58,903 nt of DNA, from positions 1-58,903 of the forward strand of contig NZ_JAFRNB010000005.1 of assembly GCF_017430385.1 (NCBI RefSeq). Direction: 5' to 3'. The position numbers and the translations under genes were made by a program. The notes under the pieces are model-generated. The model did no database searches. It worked only from the letters and a program-made list of their open reading frames with translations, and was not told where the DNA came from. The DNA is from Treponema sp. (GTDB taxonomy: Bacteria; Spirochaetota; Spirochaetia; Treponematales; Treponemataceae). Every line of letters begins with the position of its first letter. Within the stretch, counting starts at the first letter, position 1. This document shows positions 47,791-57,633 of this stretch, piece by piece.

Positions 47791-49812
47791 ATGGCATTCG
47801 TACAATTCAGCAAAGTGTCGCTTGCTTTTGGCGACCGTGATATTTTAAAAGAAGTTTCCGTCAATTTACAGGCTGGGAGCAAAGCTGCTCTCACTGGCGC
47901 AAACGGAACAGGAAAATCTACTCTTATCAAGGTAATGGCTGGTCTTGTTCAGCCCGATGACGGCAGCCGCTCAGTCTCAAAAGATGCGCGAATCGCTTAT
48001 CTTCCTCAGAGCGGCCTCACTCACCACGGCTGCACCTTGCGTGCCGAGTGTGACAAAGCCTTTGAGTTCGGCTACAAATTGCAGAAAGAGCTGGACAAAA
48101 TCGGCGACGACCTCAAGGCAGGAAACGGAAATCAAAAAGTCCTTCTCGAACGCCACGATGCAATCCTCACTGAAATCGAAAATTCCGGCTTTAACAGGCG
48201 GCAGGCAACATCTGAGCAGATTCTGATTGGTCTGGGCTTCTCACACGAAGATTTGGACAAAAAATGTGAAGAATTTTCCGGCGGATGGCAGATGCGAATC
48301 GCACTTGCAAAAGCACTCATGGTCAATCCCGACATCCTTCTTCTCGACGAGCCGACCAACTACCTCGATATTGAGGCGCGTGAATGGCTCGAAAAGTTCC
48401 TTAACAATTATGCTGGCGGATTTTTGCTTGTAAGCCACGACCGCTACTTCCTCGACCACACAATCAACGAAGTCTACGAGCTTTTTAACGGCGACCTTCA
48501 TCGATATCCGGGCAATTTCACTCACTACGAAAAAGTCCGCGAAACAGAGCTTGAAACTCTCATCAAAGAATACGAAAAACAGCAGGAAGAAATCCGTCAC
48601 TTGCAGGAATTCATCGACCGCTTCGGAGCAAAGGCGACTAAGGCGGCGCAGGCTCAGGAACGACAAAAAATGCTCGACAAAATCCTGGAGCACGAAATCG
48701 TAATCCCGGAAAGCCTCAAAAAGATTCACTTCAAGTTTCCGCAGGCACCACATTCTGGCCGCTTGGTTGCGACTCTCGAAAAAATCACAAAATCTTACGA
48801 CGGCGTTCACAAAGTTCTTGATAATCTCGACTTGCTTTTGGAAAACGGCGATCGTCTGGTTGTCGCAGGTCACAACGGAGCCGGAAAATCAACTCTCCTC
48901 AGAATCCTTGCGGGCGTTGATAGCGATTTTGAAGGCAGCGTAAAACTTGGTGCGGGCGTTTCAATCGGCTACTTCTCGCAGGATAACGCCGAAACCCTCA
49001 AAGGCAGCAGCACCATTCTTGAGACGATTGAGGCCGATGCCCCTCTGGAACTGATTCCAAAAATCCGTGACATGCTCGGAGCATTCCTTTTCCGTGGCGA
49101 CGATGTTTTCAAGAGCCTGGATGTGCTTTCGGGCGGTGAAAAGTCGCGCGTGGCTTTGCTCAAACTCCTTCTTAAGCCGGTAAATCTCCTGATTCTCGAC
49201 GAACCGACCAACCACCTCGACATGCACTCAAAAGATGTCCTTCTCGAAGCCCTCAAAGATTTCGGCGGCACAGTAATTTTCGTCAGCCACGACCGAGGCT
49301 TTATCGAAGACCTTTCAACCCGCGTCCTGGAGCTTAAGCCGGGCAAATTCCGCACATTCCCAGGCGACTACCGCTATTATATGGAAAGAATTGAGCGTGA
49401 AGCGAACGGCCAAGAAATTAGCAGTGAGCAATTAGCAATGAGCAATGGGAAGGGGAAAAGCCTTTCCCCTGGGGTTCAAGCTTCGCTTTCACCCACACCC
49501 CATTCTCCTGGGGCTGGCGCCCCAAGCCCCCTGTCTGACTCTAAAAGCGATGCTCGGCTTTCTTACGAAGAGAAAAAGAAGTTTGAGGCTGAGAAGCGCA
49601 AGGCTGAGAAACTTGTAAAACAGATTGAAGACGAGATTACCAAAACTGAGGAAGAAAAATCTGCCGAAGAAAACAAAATGGCAAATCCAGAAGTTTACTC
49701 AAACGGCGAAAAAGCAAAGGCTGTGCAAGCCCGTATTTCGGAGCTTTCTGCAAAGCTCGACGAGCTTAACACAGCCTGGGAAGAAGCTGCAATGAAATTG
49801 GAAGAATTTTAA
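47791..49812 (+). CDS. ABC-F family ATPase (Uup/YheS-like) with repeat-derived linker
   Basis: 673 residues, two ABC domains in one chain and no membrane segment. Domain 1: Walker A GANGTGKST, signature EEFSGGWQMR, Walker B LLLDEPTNYLDI. Domain 2: GHNGAGKST, LSGGEKSRVA, LILDEPTNHLDM. Between them is the ABC-F interdomain linker (about 245-325), and a C-terminal coiled coil covers about 590-673. ABC-F proteins act on the ribosome E site, and some confer antibiotic resistance; this one looks like a housekeeping member. Residues ~542-585, between domain 2 and the coiled coil, are encoded by repeat sequence (49417-49545). The frame is unbroken. Confidence 0.92.
   Translation: MAFVQFSKVSLAFGDRDILKEVSVNLQAGSKAALTGANGTGKSTLIKVMAGLVQPDDGSRSVSKDARIAYLPQSGLTHHGCTLRAECDKAFEFGYKLQKELDKIGDDLKAGNGNQKVLLERHDAILTEIENSGFNRRQATSEQILIGLGFSHEDLDKKCEEFSGGWQMRIALAKALMVNPDILLLDEPTNYLDIEAREWLEKFLNNYAGGFLLVSHDRYFLDHTINEVYELFNGDLHRYPGNFTHYEKVRETELETLIKEYEKQQEEIRHLQEFIDRFGAKATKAAQAQERQKMLDKILEHEIVIPESLKKIHFKFPQAPHSGRLVATLEKITKSYDGVHKVLDNLDLLLENGDRLVVAGHNGAGKSTLLRILAGVDSDFEGSVKLGAGVSIGYFSQDNAETLKGSSTILETIEADAPLELIPKIRDMLGAFLFRGDDVFKSLDVLSGGEKSRVALLKLLLKPVNLLILDEPTNHLDMHSKDVLLEALKDFGGTVIFVSHDRGFIEDLSTRVLELKPGKFRTFPGDYRYYMERIEREANGQEISSEQLAMSNGKGKSLSPGVQASLSPTPHSPGAGAPSPLSDSKSDARLSYEEKKKFEAEKRKAEKLVKQIEDEITKTEEEKSAEENKMANPEVYSNGEKAKAVQARISELSAKLDELNTAWEEAAMKLEEF
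49417..49545 (-). repeat. Repeat insertion in the ABC-F gene (tandem units + C-related unit C5)
   Basis: Begins with TTAGCAGTGAGCAATTAGC-type units (49417-49447), then GGGGAAAAGCCTTTCCCC and GGGGCTGGCGCCCC palindromes. On the minus strand this follows the second half of family C (AGGAGAATGGGGT, GGGGAAAGGCTTTTCCCC). It is in frame and encodes a Ser/Pro/Gly-rich linker. Confidence 0.7.
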
Positions 49813-49859
49813 TCAATAAATTTTCTTTAGAAGCAGCGTATTTTTTTTCTTAAAAAAAA

Positions 49860-49888
49860 TTTACAAAACTCTTAAATGTTTCTATAAT
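49860..49888 (+). promoter_or_regulatory. Promoter of the chemoreceptor gene
   Basis: TTTACA (49860-49865), 17-bp spacer, TATAAT (49883-49888), preceded by long A/T runs. GGAGG precedes the ATG at 49944. Confidence 0.65.
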
Positions 49889-49943
49889 GTAATATTAGCA
49901 AATTAGCCAAGTGCAACTTTTTATTGCTTTCGGAGGCTTTCTA

Positions 49944-52022
49944 ATGTTTACCATCAAAAAGAAAATCATTTTTTCTAATCTCGGCGTCGTCATTGCTGCC
50001 AGTGCTTTGATTGCCGTCCCTGTCATCAAAATGCAGACCTCTTCTATAGAAGAAAGTGTCACAAGCAATGCAAATGCACAGGTTTCACAGGCTACGGCAA
50101 AAATCAATTCCTTTCTGCTAAAACCAATGACAATCGTAAATGACATGGCGGTTTTTGTTGCTTCCCACGAAATCGAAAAGGAAGAAACGCAGGACGCTTT
50201 TGATGCTGCAATCAAAGGTGACAGTTCATTTTATTCGCTCTATTTTGCCGATACTGTTCCAATGAATCGTGGTGGAATCATGTACTCAAACGACAAATGG
50301 GAGCCTGGCGATGATTATGATAAATCGACTCGCGAATGGTACCAAAAAGGAATAAAAAGCTCTTCTCCTGCTGTTACGGAGCCATATATCGATGCGGACA
50401 CCCAGCAGCCTGTAACAACTGTTGCCCGCGCCGTCCAAAAAAATGGCAGCGTTTATGGCGTTGTTGCGCTCGATATTCTTCTTGGTGATTTGACCGAGCT
50501 TATTTCCGGTACAAAACTTTCAAAATCAGGCGAATCTTTCATTCTCGATGCGAACGGAAATTATCTCACTAATTCTGATTCGAGCAAAATCCTTGCCTCA
50601 AATTTCTACAAGGACTATTCTGGAATGTCTGAATTCAAAAATCAGATTTCAACAGGAAGTGCATTCGTAAATCTTTATGCGGCTGGCGGAAAATATTTCC
50701 TTGCACAAAAAATTTCAGATGCGACCGGCTGGACTTTCGTTTCTGTCGGCCCTTCAAATGAGCTTACTGAGCAGCTTCGTGGCAGCATCACGCTCATTCT
50801 GATTTTGCTTGCGATTGTTCTTGCGGTCTCTGTTTTTGCTGCAATCGGCGTTTCTCTTCCTATTATTAGGCCTATCCGCACTGTCGATTCTGCTGTCAAC
50901 GAAATCGCTTCTGGAAATGCTGATTTGACAAGGCGAATCAAAATCTCTACAAAAGATGAAATCGGAAGCATGGTCGGTGGATTCAATAAATTCGTCGAAA
51001 AATTACAGAACATCGTTTCGCAGATTAAATCTTCCCGCGACGAGCTTGGCTATGCCGAAAGTGACTTGCAGGACAGCGTTCAGGAAGTTTCTACTTCAAT
51101 TGATCAGATTATCACGAACATCAACAGCGTTGGCGACCAGATGAGCTCTCAGGCAAATGCAGTTTCACAGACTTCTGCGGCGGTAGCAGAGATTGCAGAG
51201 AACATCAATTCGCTCGAAAAAATGATTGAGAACCAGTCTCGCGGCGTAAGTCAGGCTTCAAGTGCAGTCGAGGAGATGATTGGGAATATTTCTTCGGTTA
51301 ACGGCTCTGTCGCAAGGATGGCGACTACATTTGACCAGCTTTCTCAGAATGCCGAAACTGGCGTTGAGCAGCAGAAAAAGGTTGAGGAGCAGATTCTTTC
51401 TGTTTCCGAGCAGTCAAAGGCTTTGCAGGACGCTAACAAAGCAATCGAAGATGTCGCAAGTCAGACAAATCTTCTTGCGATGAATGCGGCGATTGAGGCG
51501 GCTCATGCTGGCGAAGCAGGAAAGGGCTTTGCTGTTGTCGCAGATGAAATCCGTAAGCTTTCAGAGACCTCTGCCGTTCAGTCAAAGAAAATTTCGGCTG
51601 AGCTTACAAAAATCAGCGCAACGATTTCGGCTGTTGTCGAGTCTTCAAAATTAAGTAGCCACAGTTTCAAGGAAGTCAACGAGCAGATTATGAACACGGA
51701 TCAGCTTGTCCGACAGATTCGCGCGGCTATGGAAGAGCAACAAGTCGGAAGTCAGCAGATTGTCGATTCGCTCAAAGTAATGAATGACGGAACAAGTGAA
51801 GTTCGGGTCGCAGGGCACGAAATGGCCGAGGGCAACAGGCTGATTCTTGACGAAATCCACAACTTGCAGGATTCAACTGGCGTAATCAAGACCAGCGTAA
51901 CTGAAATGTCCAGCGGTGCCGAAGAAATCCGAAAGACTGGAAGCCGGCTCGCAGAAATTGCAAGCCAAATGGAGAATTCCGTTCTTGCAATCGGCAAAGA
52001 AATCGATTTGTTCAAGTCGTAA
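49944..52022 (+). CDS. Methyl-accepting chemotaxis protein with dCACHE sensor
   Basis: 692 residues from the ATG at 49944, which has GGAGG 8 bp upstream; the earlier ATG at 49911 lies before that site. Membrane helix 1 ([21 protein letters not shown]) and helix 2 (about 280-305) enclose a dCACHE ligand-binding domain ([41 protein letters not shown]). A HAMP domain follows ([20 protein letters not shown]), then the long signalling coil with its tip [20 protein letters not shown] and [16 protein letters not shown]. It controls CheA in response to a periplasmic ligand, likely an amino or carboxylic acid by family analogy. Confidence 0.94.
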   Translation: MFTIKKKIIFSNLGVVIAASALIAVPVIKMQTSSIEESVTSNANAQVSQATAKINSFLLKPMTIVNDMAVFVASHEIEKEETQDAFDAAIKGDSSFYSLYFADTVPMNRGGIMYSNDKWEPGDDYDKSTREWYQKGIKSSSPAVTEPYIDADTQQPVTTVARAVQKNGSVYGVVALDILLGDLTELISGTKLSKSGESFILDANGNYLTNSDSSKILASNFYKDYSGMSEFKNQISTGSAFVNLYAAGGKYFLAQKISDATGWTFVSVGPSNELTEQLRGSITLILILLAIVLAVSVFAAIGVSLPIIRPIRTVDSAVNEIASGNADLTRRIKISTKDEIGSMVGGFNKFVEKLQNIVSQIKSSRDELGYAESDLQDSVQEVSTSIDQIITNINSVGDQMSSQANAVSQTSAAVAEIAENINSLEKMIENQSRGVSQASSAVEEMIGNISSVNGSVARMATTFDQLSQNAETGVEQQKKVEEQILSVSEQSKALQDANKAIEDVASQTNLLAMNAAIEAAHAGEAGKGFAVVADEIRKLSETSAVQSKKISAELTKISATISAVVESSKLSSHSFKEVNEQIMNTDQLVRQIRAAMEEQQVGSQQIVDSLKVMNDGTSEVRVAGHEMAEGNRLILDEIHNLQDSTGVIKTSVTEMSSGAEEIRKTGSRLAEIASQMENSVLAIGKEIDLFKS

Positions 52023-52043
52023 AGCATAAAATCCATAAGAACG

Positions 52044-52082
52044 GCAAGGAAATTTTTCAATTTTTGTTAAGAGTTTCCTTGC
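52044..52082 (+). terminator. Weak hairpin after the chemoreceptor gene
   Basis: GCAAGGAAA (52044-52052) pairs with TTTCCTTGC (52074-52082) across an A/T-rich loop. There is no good T-run, so termination is uncertain. Confidence 0.35.
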
Positions 52083-52137
52083 TATTCTTGAAATTCTGTT
52101 CCATAATTAAAACAAGTTTAATTATGGAGAGAATTTT

Positions 52138-54033
52138 ATGTGGAACTATAGTTTTATTCTTCCGGACTTAATAATTCTTTTTACTTTCATTGTCTACTAT
52201 TTTATTTATCCACGCCTGCCAATAAAAATTAACCGCTCGTTTCTTCGAATTTTGGTCGTTGATTTATCCGTAATAATTTCTGATATTTTTGCTTCGCTGG
52301 CGATTGAGCACGCCTCATCTTTTTCACCGTTCATCATTCGGGCTTTGAATGTGCTTTATTTTGTTCTGTTCATGCTCCGCTCTTTTACATTCTTCATGTT
52401 TACCGAAGATGTTTTGGAAATAAAACGGCACTTGAAAAGCTTTATCTGCATCGTTTCTGACATCGTAATTGGAATTTTTGCGATTTTTGCTCTGTTCAAC
52501 TTGCGTTTTGACTTGATTTTATCAATTTCTGATACCGGGAAGTATGCTCGCGCGCCTTTCTACAATGTGATTTATGTGTGTGCAGCCTTTTTCCTTCTAT
52601 ATTCATTTTTGTGTATCGTTCTTTACCGAAAAATGCTTTCTCGCTCAGTGTTGATTTCGGTCATTGCTTTCAATCTTGCCCTGATAATCGGATATATTGC
52701 CCGCTTTGCGTTCCCGAAGTACCTGATTATGAATCTTTTCACGCTTCTTGCGATTGTTATTATTTTTATTTCCTTTGAGAATCCAATCATGTATCTCGCG
52801 GACAAGTCGAATGCTTTCAATAAAAGGGGATTTTATGCGCTGTTTTCCGAATTTGATGAAAAAGATTCCCCCCTTGTTCTTGGATTTGTAATCAATATTT
52901 ATAACGAGCTTCGTGAAGTTTACGGCGGCACTCAAATGGATCGTGGAATTACGATTATCTGCCAATATCTGGCAAAAAAATATCCAAAAATTCTGAGATT
53001 CTATCTTCATGACGGCCGTTTTGTTCTTGTTGGCAAAGATAATTCTCAGGCTGAAAAAATCAAGAATGAAATTTCAGAGCGATTCAAAAAATCGTGGAGT
53101 GCGGGAAAAGATGTCGAGATTTTCTTGGAACCAAAATTCGTTCAGATTGATCCGAATGTCAGCTTCAAAAAATCCGAAAAGATTGCGAATTCTGTTTTTA
53201 TCGGACTGAGGGAAGCCGAAAAACTGGACAATGTGAGCATCACCATAAATCGCGAGACTTTAATCACAATCGAAGACAACATTCTGATTAAGAGGTGCGT
53301 CGAAAAGGCAGTTGAGAATAACAGCGTCGAGATGTTCCTGCAGCCTCTTATGGACTCACGAAATTACGAGCTTGTCGGCGCGGAAGCCCTTGCCCGAATT
53401 CGTGACGAGAGCGGGAATATTATTTCGCCGGTTAAATTCATTCCGATTGCAGAACGAAACGGCCGAATCAGCAGTTTGGGCGAGCAGATGTTTGAAAAAG
53501 CCTGCAAATTTATCCACGACCACAACATAGAGGAGATGGGGCTTTCCTGGATAAATGTCAATTTGTCGCCGATTCAGTTCTTGCGCCCGGATTTAAACAG
53601 CCGTTTTACAAAAATCCTTGAAAAATACAATGTGTCCGCGGATTTGATCCATCTTGAAATTACCGAGGAATCGATGATTGACTACGCTCTCCTTCAAAAG
53701 CAGATTCAGACGATGCGAAACACAGGATTCCAGTTCGTTCTTGACGATTATGGAAGCGGATATTCAAATGTCAGCCGGCTCAAGCATTGTCCTTTCGTGA
53801 ACATCAAGCTTGATATGGAGCTTGTGCGTGACTACGAGAAGAATCATGACAGACTATTGCCCGCACTTGTTCAAACCTTCAAGCAGATGGAATTCACAAT
53901 CACCGCTGAGGGAGTCGAAAATTGGGAAACGGTAAAGGACATGGCGAATATCGGCTGTGATTATCTTCAGGGGTTCTATTTCTCAGAGCCGCTTCCTGCC
54001 GAGGAATTTGCAAAAACTTACGGAAAACGATAA
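52138..54033 (+). CDS. 7TM c-di-GMP phosphodiesterase (EAL) with degenerate GGDEF
   Basis: 631 residues. About seven membrane helices fill residues 1-220. Residues ~225-365 have the spacing of a GGDEF fold but no GGDEF motif (HDGRF at its place), so it is probably a regulatory relic. The EAL domain (about 380-630) is intact: GAEALARIR, WINVNLSPIQF, LEITEES, LDDYGSGYSN, KLDMELVRD, TAEGVEN and YLQGFYFSEPLP, including the metal- and general-base residues. It should degrade c-di-GMP to pGpG. It has a GGAGAG ribosome-binding site and is separate from the diguanylate cyclase at 28695. Confidence 0.92.
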   Translation: MWNYSFILPDLIILFTFIVYYFIYPRLPIKINRSFLRILVVDLSVIISDIFASLAIEHASSFSPFIIRALNVLYFVLFMLRSFTFFMFTEDVLEIKRHLKSFICIVSDIVIGIFAIFALFNLRFDLILSISDTGKYARAPFYNVIYVCAAFFLLYSFLCIVLYRKMLSRSVLISVIAFNLALIIGYIARFAFPKYLIMNLFTLLAIVIIFISFENPIMYLADKSNAFNKRGFYALFSEFDEKDSPLVLGFVINIYNELREVYGGTQMDRGITIICQYLAKKYPKILRFYLHDGRFVLVGKDNSQAEKIKNEISERFKKSWSAGKDVEIFLEPKFVQIDPNVSFKKSEKIANSVFIGLREAEKLDNVSITINRETLITIEDNILIKRCVEKAVENNSVEMFLQPLMDSRNYELVGAEALARIRDESGNIISPVKFIPIAERNGRISSLGEQMFEKACKFIHDHNIEEMGLSWINVNLSPIQFLRPDLNSRFTKILEKYNVSADLIHLEITEESMIDYALLQKQIQTMRNTGFQFVLDDYGSGYSNVSRLKHCPFVNIKLDMELVRDYEKNHDRLLPALVQTFKQMEFTITAEGVENWETVKDMANIGCDYLQGFYFSEPLPAEEFAKTYGKR

Positions 54034-54083
54034 TATTAACTTGAAAAAGAAGGGAATCTCAAAACACCAGAATGGAGGAAAAA

Positions 54084-55049
54084 ATGAAAGTTTTGGTTAT
54101 CGGTGGAGCTGGCTACATCGGCTCGCATGTTGTTAAGGAATTGATGGCAAACGGTCACAAAGTTACCGTTTTTGACAATCTTTCCAGCGGTTTGCGTGAG
54201 AATCTTTTCAAAGAGAACGAATTTATCTACGGAAACATTTTGATTGAGCGCGACTTGGAGCAGGCTTTTGCCCGCGGCTTCGATGCTTTCGTTCATCTTG
54301 CGGCTTTCAAGGCTGCTGGTGAGTCAATGGTTGAGCCAGAAAAATACTCAATCAACAATATCACAGGCACATTGAACATCATGAACGCGGCTGTAAAACA
54401 CAACTGCAAAATCATGATTTTCTCTTCAAGTGCAGCTACATTCGGCGAGCCACAGTATCTTCCAATGGACGAAAATCATCCTCAGAATCCAATCAACTAC
54501 TACGGATTCACAAAACTCGAAATCGAGCGTTTCATGGAGTGGTACGACAAAATCCGCGGACTCAAATTTGCCGCTCTCCGCTATTTCAATGCAGCAGGCT
54601 ACGATCCGGAAGGCGTAATCACAGGCCTGGAACAGAAGCCAGAAAATCTTCTTCCACGAGTAATGGAAGCGGCTCTCGGTCAGCGCGAGCTTAAAATCTT
54701 CGGAACTGACTACGACACACGCGACGGCACTTGTATCCGCGACTACATCCATGTCACAGACCTGGCACGCGCTCATGTCATGGCATTGGACTACATCGTA
54801 AAGAACAACAAATCTCTCAAACTCAATTTGGGAACAGAAAAGGGCACAACCGTCAAAGAAATCATCGACGCGGCAAGAAAAATCACAGGAAAACCAATTC
54901 CAGCTGCCGAAGCTCCACGCCGCCCAGGTGATCCAGCAAGCCTCTACGCCAAATACGACATGGCCAAAGAACTTCTAGGCTGGGAGCCAAAATACAGCGA
55001 TGTAGAAACTTTGGTAGAAACAACCTGGAAAGCGTACACTAAGAAATAA
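54084..55049 (+). CDS. galE: UDP-glucose 4-epimerase
   Basis: 321 residues from the ATG at 54084; the in-frame ATG at 54072 overlaps the GGAGG ribosome-binding site and is rejected. Extended short-chain dehydrogenase fold: NAD-binding GGAGYIGSHV, catalytic SSSAATFG and the YYGFTKLEIE (YxxxK) pair, followed by RYFNAAGYDPEG and RDGTCIRDYIHVTDLA. Interconverts UDP-glucose and UDP-galactose for glycan synthesis and galactose use. It is a single gene, with the family B repeat B2 beyond its stop. Confidence 0.95.
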   Translation: MKVLVIGGAGYIGSHVVKELMANGHKVTVFDNLSSGLRENLFKENEFIYGNILIERDLEQAFARGFDAFVHLAAFKAAGESMVEPEKYSINNITGTLNIMNAAVKHNCKIMIFSSSAATFGEPQYLPMDENHPQNPINYYGFTKLEIERFMEWYDKIRGLKFAALRYFNAAGYDPEGVITGLEQKPENLLPRVMEAALGQRELKIFGTDYDTRDGTCIRDYIHVTDLARAHVMALDYIVKNNKSLKLNLGTEKGTTVKEIIDAARKITGKPIPAAEAPRRPGDPASLYAKYDMAKELLGWEPKYSDVETLVETTWKAYTKK

Positions 55050-55089
55050 GGAAAATAATTTATTGCGCCAGAAAACAATTTTTTAACTT

Positions 55090-55260
55090 GCACAATAAAT
55101 GCAAAAAAAACGGCGAGAGGGAGTGAAACGGCTTACGAAAACACTCTGTTTGTGCTGCCGCGTAAGCGGCAAACGTAAATAGTTACAGGCACAAACAGCG
55201 TGTAGCAGGCTAGCCTGCGGTTTCGATAAGCCGTGTTCACGACCGGAAGCCGTTTTTTTT
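55090..55260 (-). repeat. Family B structured repeat, copy B2
   Basis: Reverse-strand copy of B1. Closing stem AACGGCTTA/TAAGCCGT (55127-55135, 55227-55234); stem ACAC+CTGTTTGTGC with GCACAAACAG+GTGT (55141-55155, 55189-55203); terminal hairpin with CCGC/GCGG; side hairpin GCAGGC-TA-GCCTGC (55205-55219); unpaired AACTATTTACGTT. The outer arms CGGC/GCCG carry eight-A and eight-T runs. It lies between converging galE and the PqqD-like gene and could terminate both. Confidence 0.85.
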
Positions 55261-55289
55261 GTTTTTATCTAAAAATTGAAAATATTGTT

Positions 55290-55637
55290 TTATTTTCTCA
55301 CAATAAACTTGTGCATTTCCAGCGTTGCTAAAAACTGTACCACGCGGTTCAGCATTTTTTCGCTTTCTTCTGGAAACGCTGCGTTCATTTTTGAAAGCAC
55401 ATCGTTTACTGTGGCCGTTCCGTCCAGGGCGAGCCAGAGTGTTGAGCCATACTTATCAAGTGAAATATGGCTCACACGAGGCCGTTTGAAAAATTTCTGA
55501 GCGACGGCATTGAAAAATCCTCTATTTTCCATATCGACTTCAACAATGCCGTTTTCCTGCAATCTCCACGGACAGTTCTCTCTCCGAACGAAAACAATAT
55601 CCATGTAGTTTGCAGGAAGTTTTTTGGTCTTAGCCAT
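55290..55637 (-). CDS. PqqD-like (RiPP recognition element fold) small protein
   Basis: 115 residues. The pattern NCPWRLQENGIVEVDMENRG, FFNAVAQKFFKRP, ISLDKYGSTLWLALDGTATV, NDVLSKMNAAFPEES and LNRVVQFLATLEMHKFI follows PqqD family proteins: winged-helix fold, GS-x-x-W..DG-T-V core. PqqD proteins bind a precursor peptide for a radical SAM partner, but no radical SAM enzyme or precursor is visible nearby. Its ATG overlaps the stop of the OPT transporter gene by 8 bp, so the two are translated together. Possible roles are peptide binding for export or uptake. Confidence 0.8.
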   Translation of the reverse strand: MAKTKKLPANYMDIVFVRRENCPWRLQENGIVEVDMENRGFFNAVAQKFFKRPRVSHISLDKYGSTLWLALDGTATVNDVLSKMNAAFPEESEKMLNRVVQFLATLEMHKFIVRK

Positions 55638-57513
55638 TCTTTTTCTTGTTGCGTGTGAAGAACACGATGCTTGCGAGCAACAGTGCGAAGAATACTACGC
55701 CGCCAATATTTCCGAGCATTCCGCCCAAATTTATTGACTGGAGCAATGATTTTCCGTCTGCAACTGGAATGACAGCGAATACTGCGAGCAAGATTCCGAT
55801 AAGACCTTCACCAGCGATGAGACCTGAGCCGTAAAGAATACCTTTCTCAGTGATTTTCTTTCCTTCCTCGCCTTTTTTGTCGAAGAAGTGACGGATGAGA
55901 CCACCGATAAAGATTGGTGTGTTAAGATGGATTGGAAGATAAACACCGATTGCGACTGGCAAAACCGGGATTCCGATGATTTCAACAGCGATACCAATTG
56001 CAACACCTGCGAGAACCAAAACCCAAGGCAAGTTTCCGCCCATAACACCCTCAACGACAAGCTTCATCAAAGTTGCCTGTGGAGCCGGCAATTCTTTTGA
56101 ACCGAATCCCCATGCTGTGTCGAGAAGATACATGATTCCACCGATTGCCAAAGCTGAGACGATACAACCAATCAATTCACCAATCTGCTGGTTGCGTGGA
56201 GTTGCACCGACGATGTAACCAGTCTTCAAGTCCTGAGACATATCTCCGGCCATTGCAGCAATGATACAGATGATTGTTCCGATTGCGATTGCGCTTGTCA
56301 TGCCAGCGATTCCAGTGTGACCTGTTGATTTGAGAAGGGCTGTTGCAATGAGAAGAGTTGCGATTGTCATTCCTGAAACCGGGTTGTTTGAAGAACCAAC
56401 AAGACCTACCATGCGGCTAGAAACTGTCGCAAAGAAGAATCCGAAGATTACGATGATGAAAGCTCCCAAAAGTCCGACTGGAATTGCCGGGAAGAGCCAG
56501 ATTACAACGACAATTGCGAGAGCGAGAATCAAAAGTCCTTTCATTGGAAGGTCTTTGTTTGTGCGCTCTTCTGAGTCGATTTTGTGACCCAAACCGCTTA
56601 CAGCTTTTTTGAAAGTGCGGATGATTGTCGGCAGAGACTTAACCAAGCTGATGATACCGCCTGTTGCTACAGCACCTGCACCGACATAGCGGATATAGTT
56701 GCTCCAAATTCCCCATGCGCCAAGCTCAGCAACTGAAGCTTTTGCAGGAGCGAAGATTGAAGAACCGCCGAAGAAGTTAATCAAAGGAATTACAAGGAAC
56801 CAAGCGAGAACGCTACCAGCGAACATGTATGAAGAAATCTTTTTGCCACAAATATAACCAACGCTTGCAAGAGCCGGGAGAACATCAGCACCGAAGCCAG
56901 TTCCAAGCTTTTTGATGCTCCAGTCGATTTCTGAAGGGAACAAGCACAAACCGTCAGCGATGAATTTGTACAAAGCTGAGATTCCCAATCCTGAGAATAC
57001 GATTTTTGACTTTTCGCCGCCTTCTTCGCCTGCCAAAAGAACTTCTGCACAAGCAGTTCCTTCCGGGAATGGCAAAACACCGTGCTCTTCAACGATAAGA
57101 GCTGAGCGGAGCGGAACCATGAAAATGAGACCTAGCAAAGCTGCACAAAGGGCAATTACTGCGATTACCCAGAAAGTTGGCTTTGAAACAGCATCGCTTT
57201 CTTTTGCCCACATAAAGAGTGCCGGCAAAGTGAAGATTGCGCCTGCGGCCAAAGACTCACCGGCAGAACCGATAGTCTGAACCATGTTGTTTTCCAAAAT
57301 CGAATCTCGTTTGAGGATGATTCGAATGATTCCCATTGAAAGAACAGCAGCAGGAATTGAAGCCGAGACGGTCATGCCGACCCGGAGACCCAAGTAAGCG
57401 TTTGCCGCACCAAAAAGAACGGCAAGGATAATTCCGAGAGCGATTGAAACCGGAGTAAGCTCAGGCAAAACTCGATCAGCGGAAATGAAAGGTTTGAATG
57501 ATTTTTCTTCCAT
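55630..57513 (-). CDS. OPT-family oligopeptide transporter
   Basis: 627 residues with about 15 membrane segments. OPT landmarks include ILAVLFGAANAYLGLRVGMT at the start, LPFPEGTACAEVLLAGEEGG, NPVSGMTIATLLIATALL, and AGDMSQDLKTGYIVGATPRNQQ. It is a proton-coupled importer of small peptides or metal chelates in the inner membrane. A TATAAT box (57580-57575) with TTTAAA 17 bp upstream drives it, and GGAGA precedes the ATG. It forms a two-gene operon with the PqqD-like protein. Confidence 0.93.
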   Translation of the reverse strand: MEEKSFKPFISADRVLPELTPVSIALGIILAVLFGAANAYLGLRVGMTVSASIPAAVLSMGIIRIILKRDSILENNMVQTIGSAGESLAAGAIFTLPALFMWAKESDAVSKPTFWVIAVIALCAALLGLIFMVPLRSALIVEEHGVLPFPEGTACAEVLLAGEEGGEKSKIVFSGLGISALYKFIADGLCLFPSEIDWSIKKLGTGFGADVLPALASVGYICGKKISSYMFAGSVLAWFLVIPLINFFGGSSIFAPAKASVAELGAWGIWSNYIRYVGAGAVATGGIISLVKSLPTIIRTFKKAVSGLGHKIDSEERTNKDLPMKGLLILALAIVVVIWLFPAIPVGLLGAFIIVIFGFFFATVSSRMVGLVGSSNNPVSGMTIATLLIATALLKSTGHTGIAGMTSAIAIGTIICIIAAMAGDMSQDLKTGYIVGATPRNQQIGELIGCIVSALAIGGIMYLLDTAWGFGSKELPAPQATLMKLVVEGVMGGNLPWVLVLAGVAIGIAVEIIGIPVLPVAIGVYLPIHLNTPIFIGGLIRHFFDKKGEEGKKITEKGILYGSGLIAGEGLIGILLAVFAVIPVADGKSLLQSINLGGMLGNIGGVVFFALLLASIVFFTRNKKKNG

Positions 57514-57574
57514 AAAAGAAAATCTCCAACTAGAGCATAGGATTTAAAAAACTGATAAACTTTTTATTTCGTTT

Positions 57575-57603
57575 ATTATAATGAACCGAAGGAAATATTT
57601 AAA
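57575..57603 (-). promoter_or_regulatory. Promoter of the OPT operon
   Basis: Minus-strand TTTAAA (57603-57598), 17-bp spacer, TATAAT (57580-57575), leader about 55 nt with GGAGA before the ATG. Confidence 0.5.
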
Positions 57604-57633
57604 GGGTTAGATATAGTTATACTATCAGAAATT

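Noticed and set aside
54072..54083. Upstream start of galE at 54072
   Set aside because: This ATG is part of the ATGGAGG ribosome-binding site for the ATG at 54084, which begins the conserved Rossmann motif.
55290..57513. RiPP biosynthesis cluster
   Set aside because: Only a PqqD-like domain and a transporter are present; there is no modifying enzyme or precursor gene in the window.
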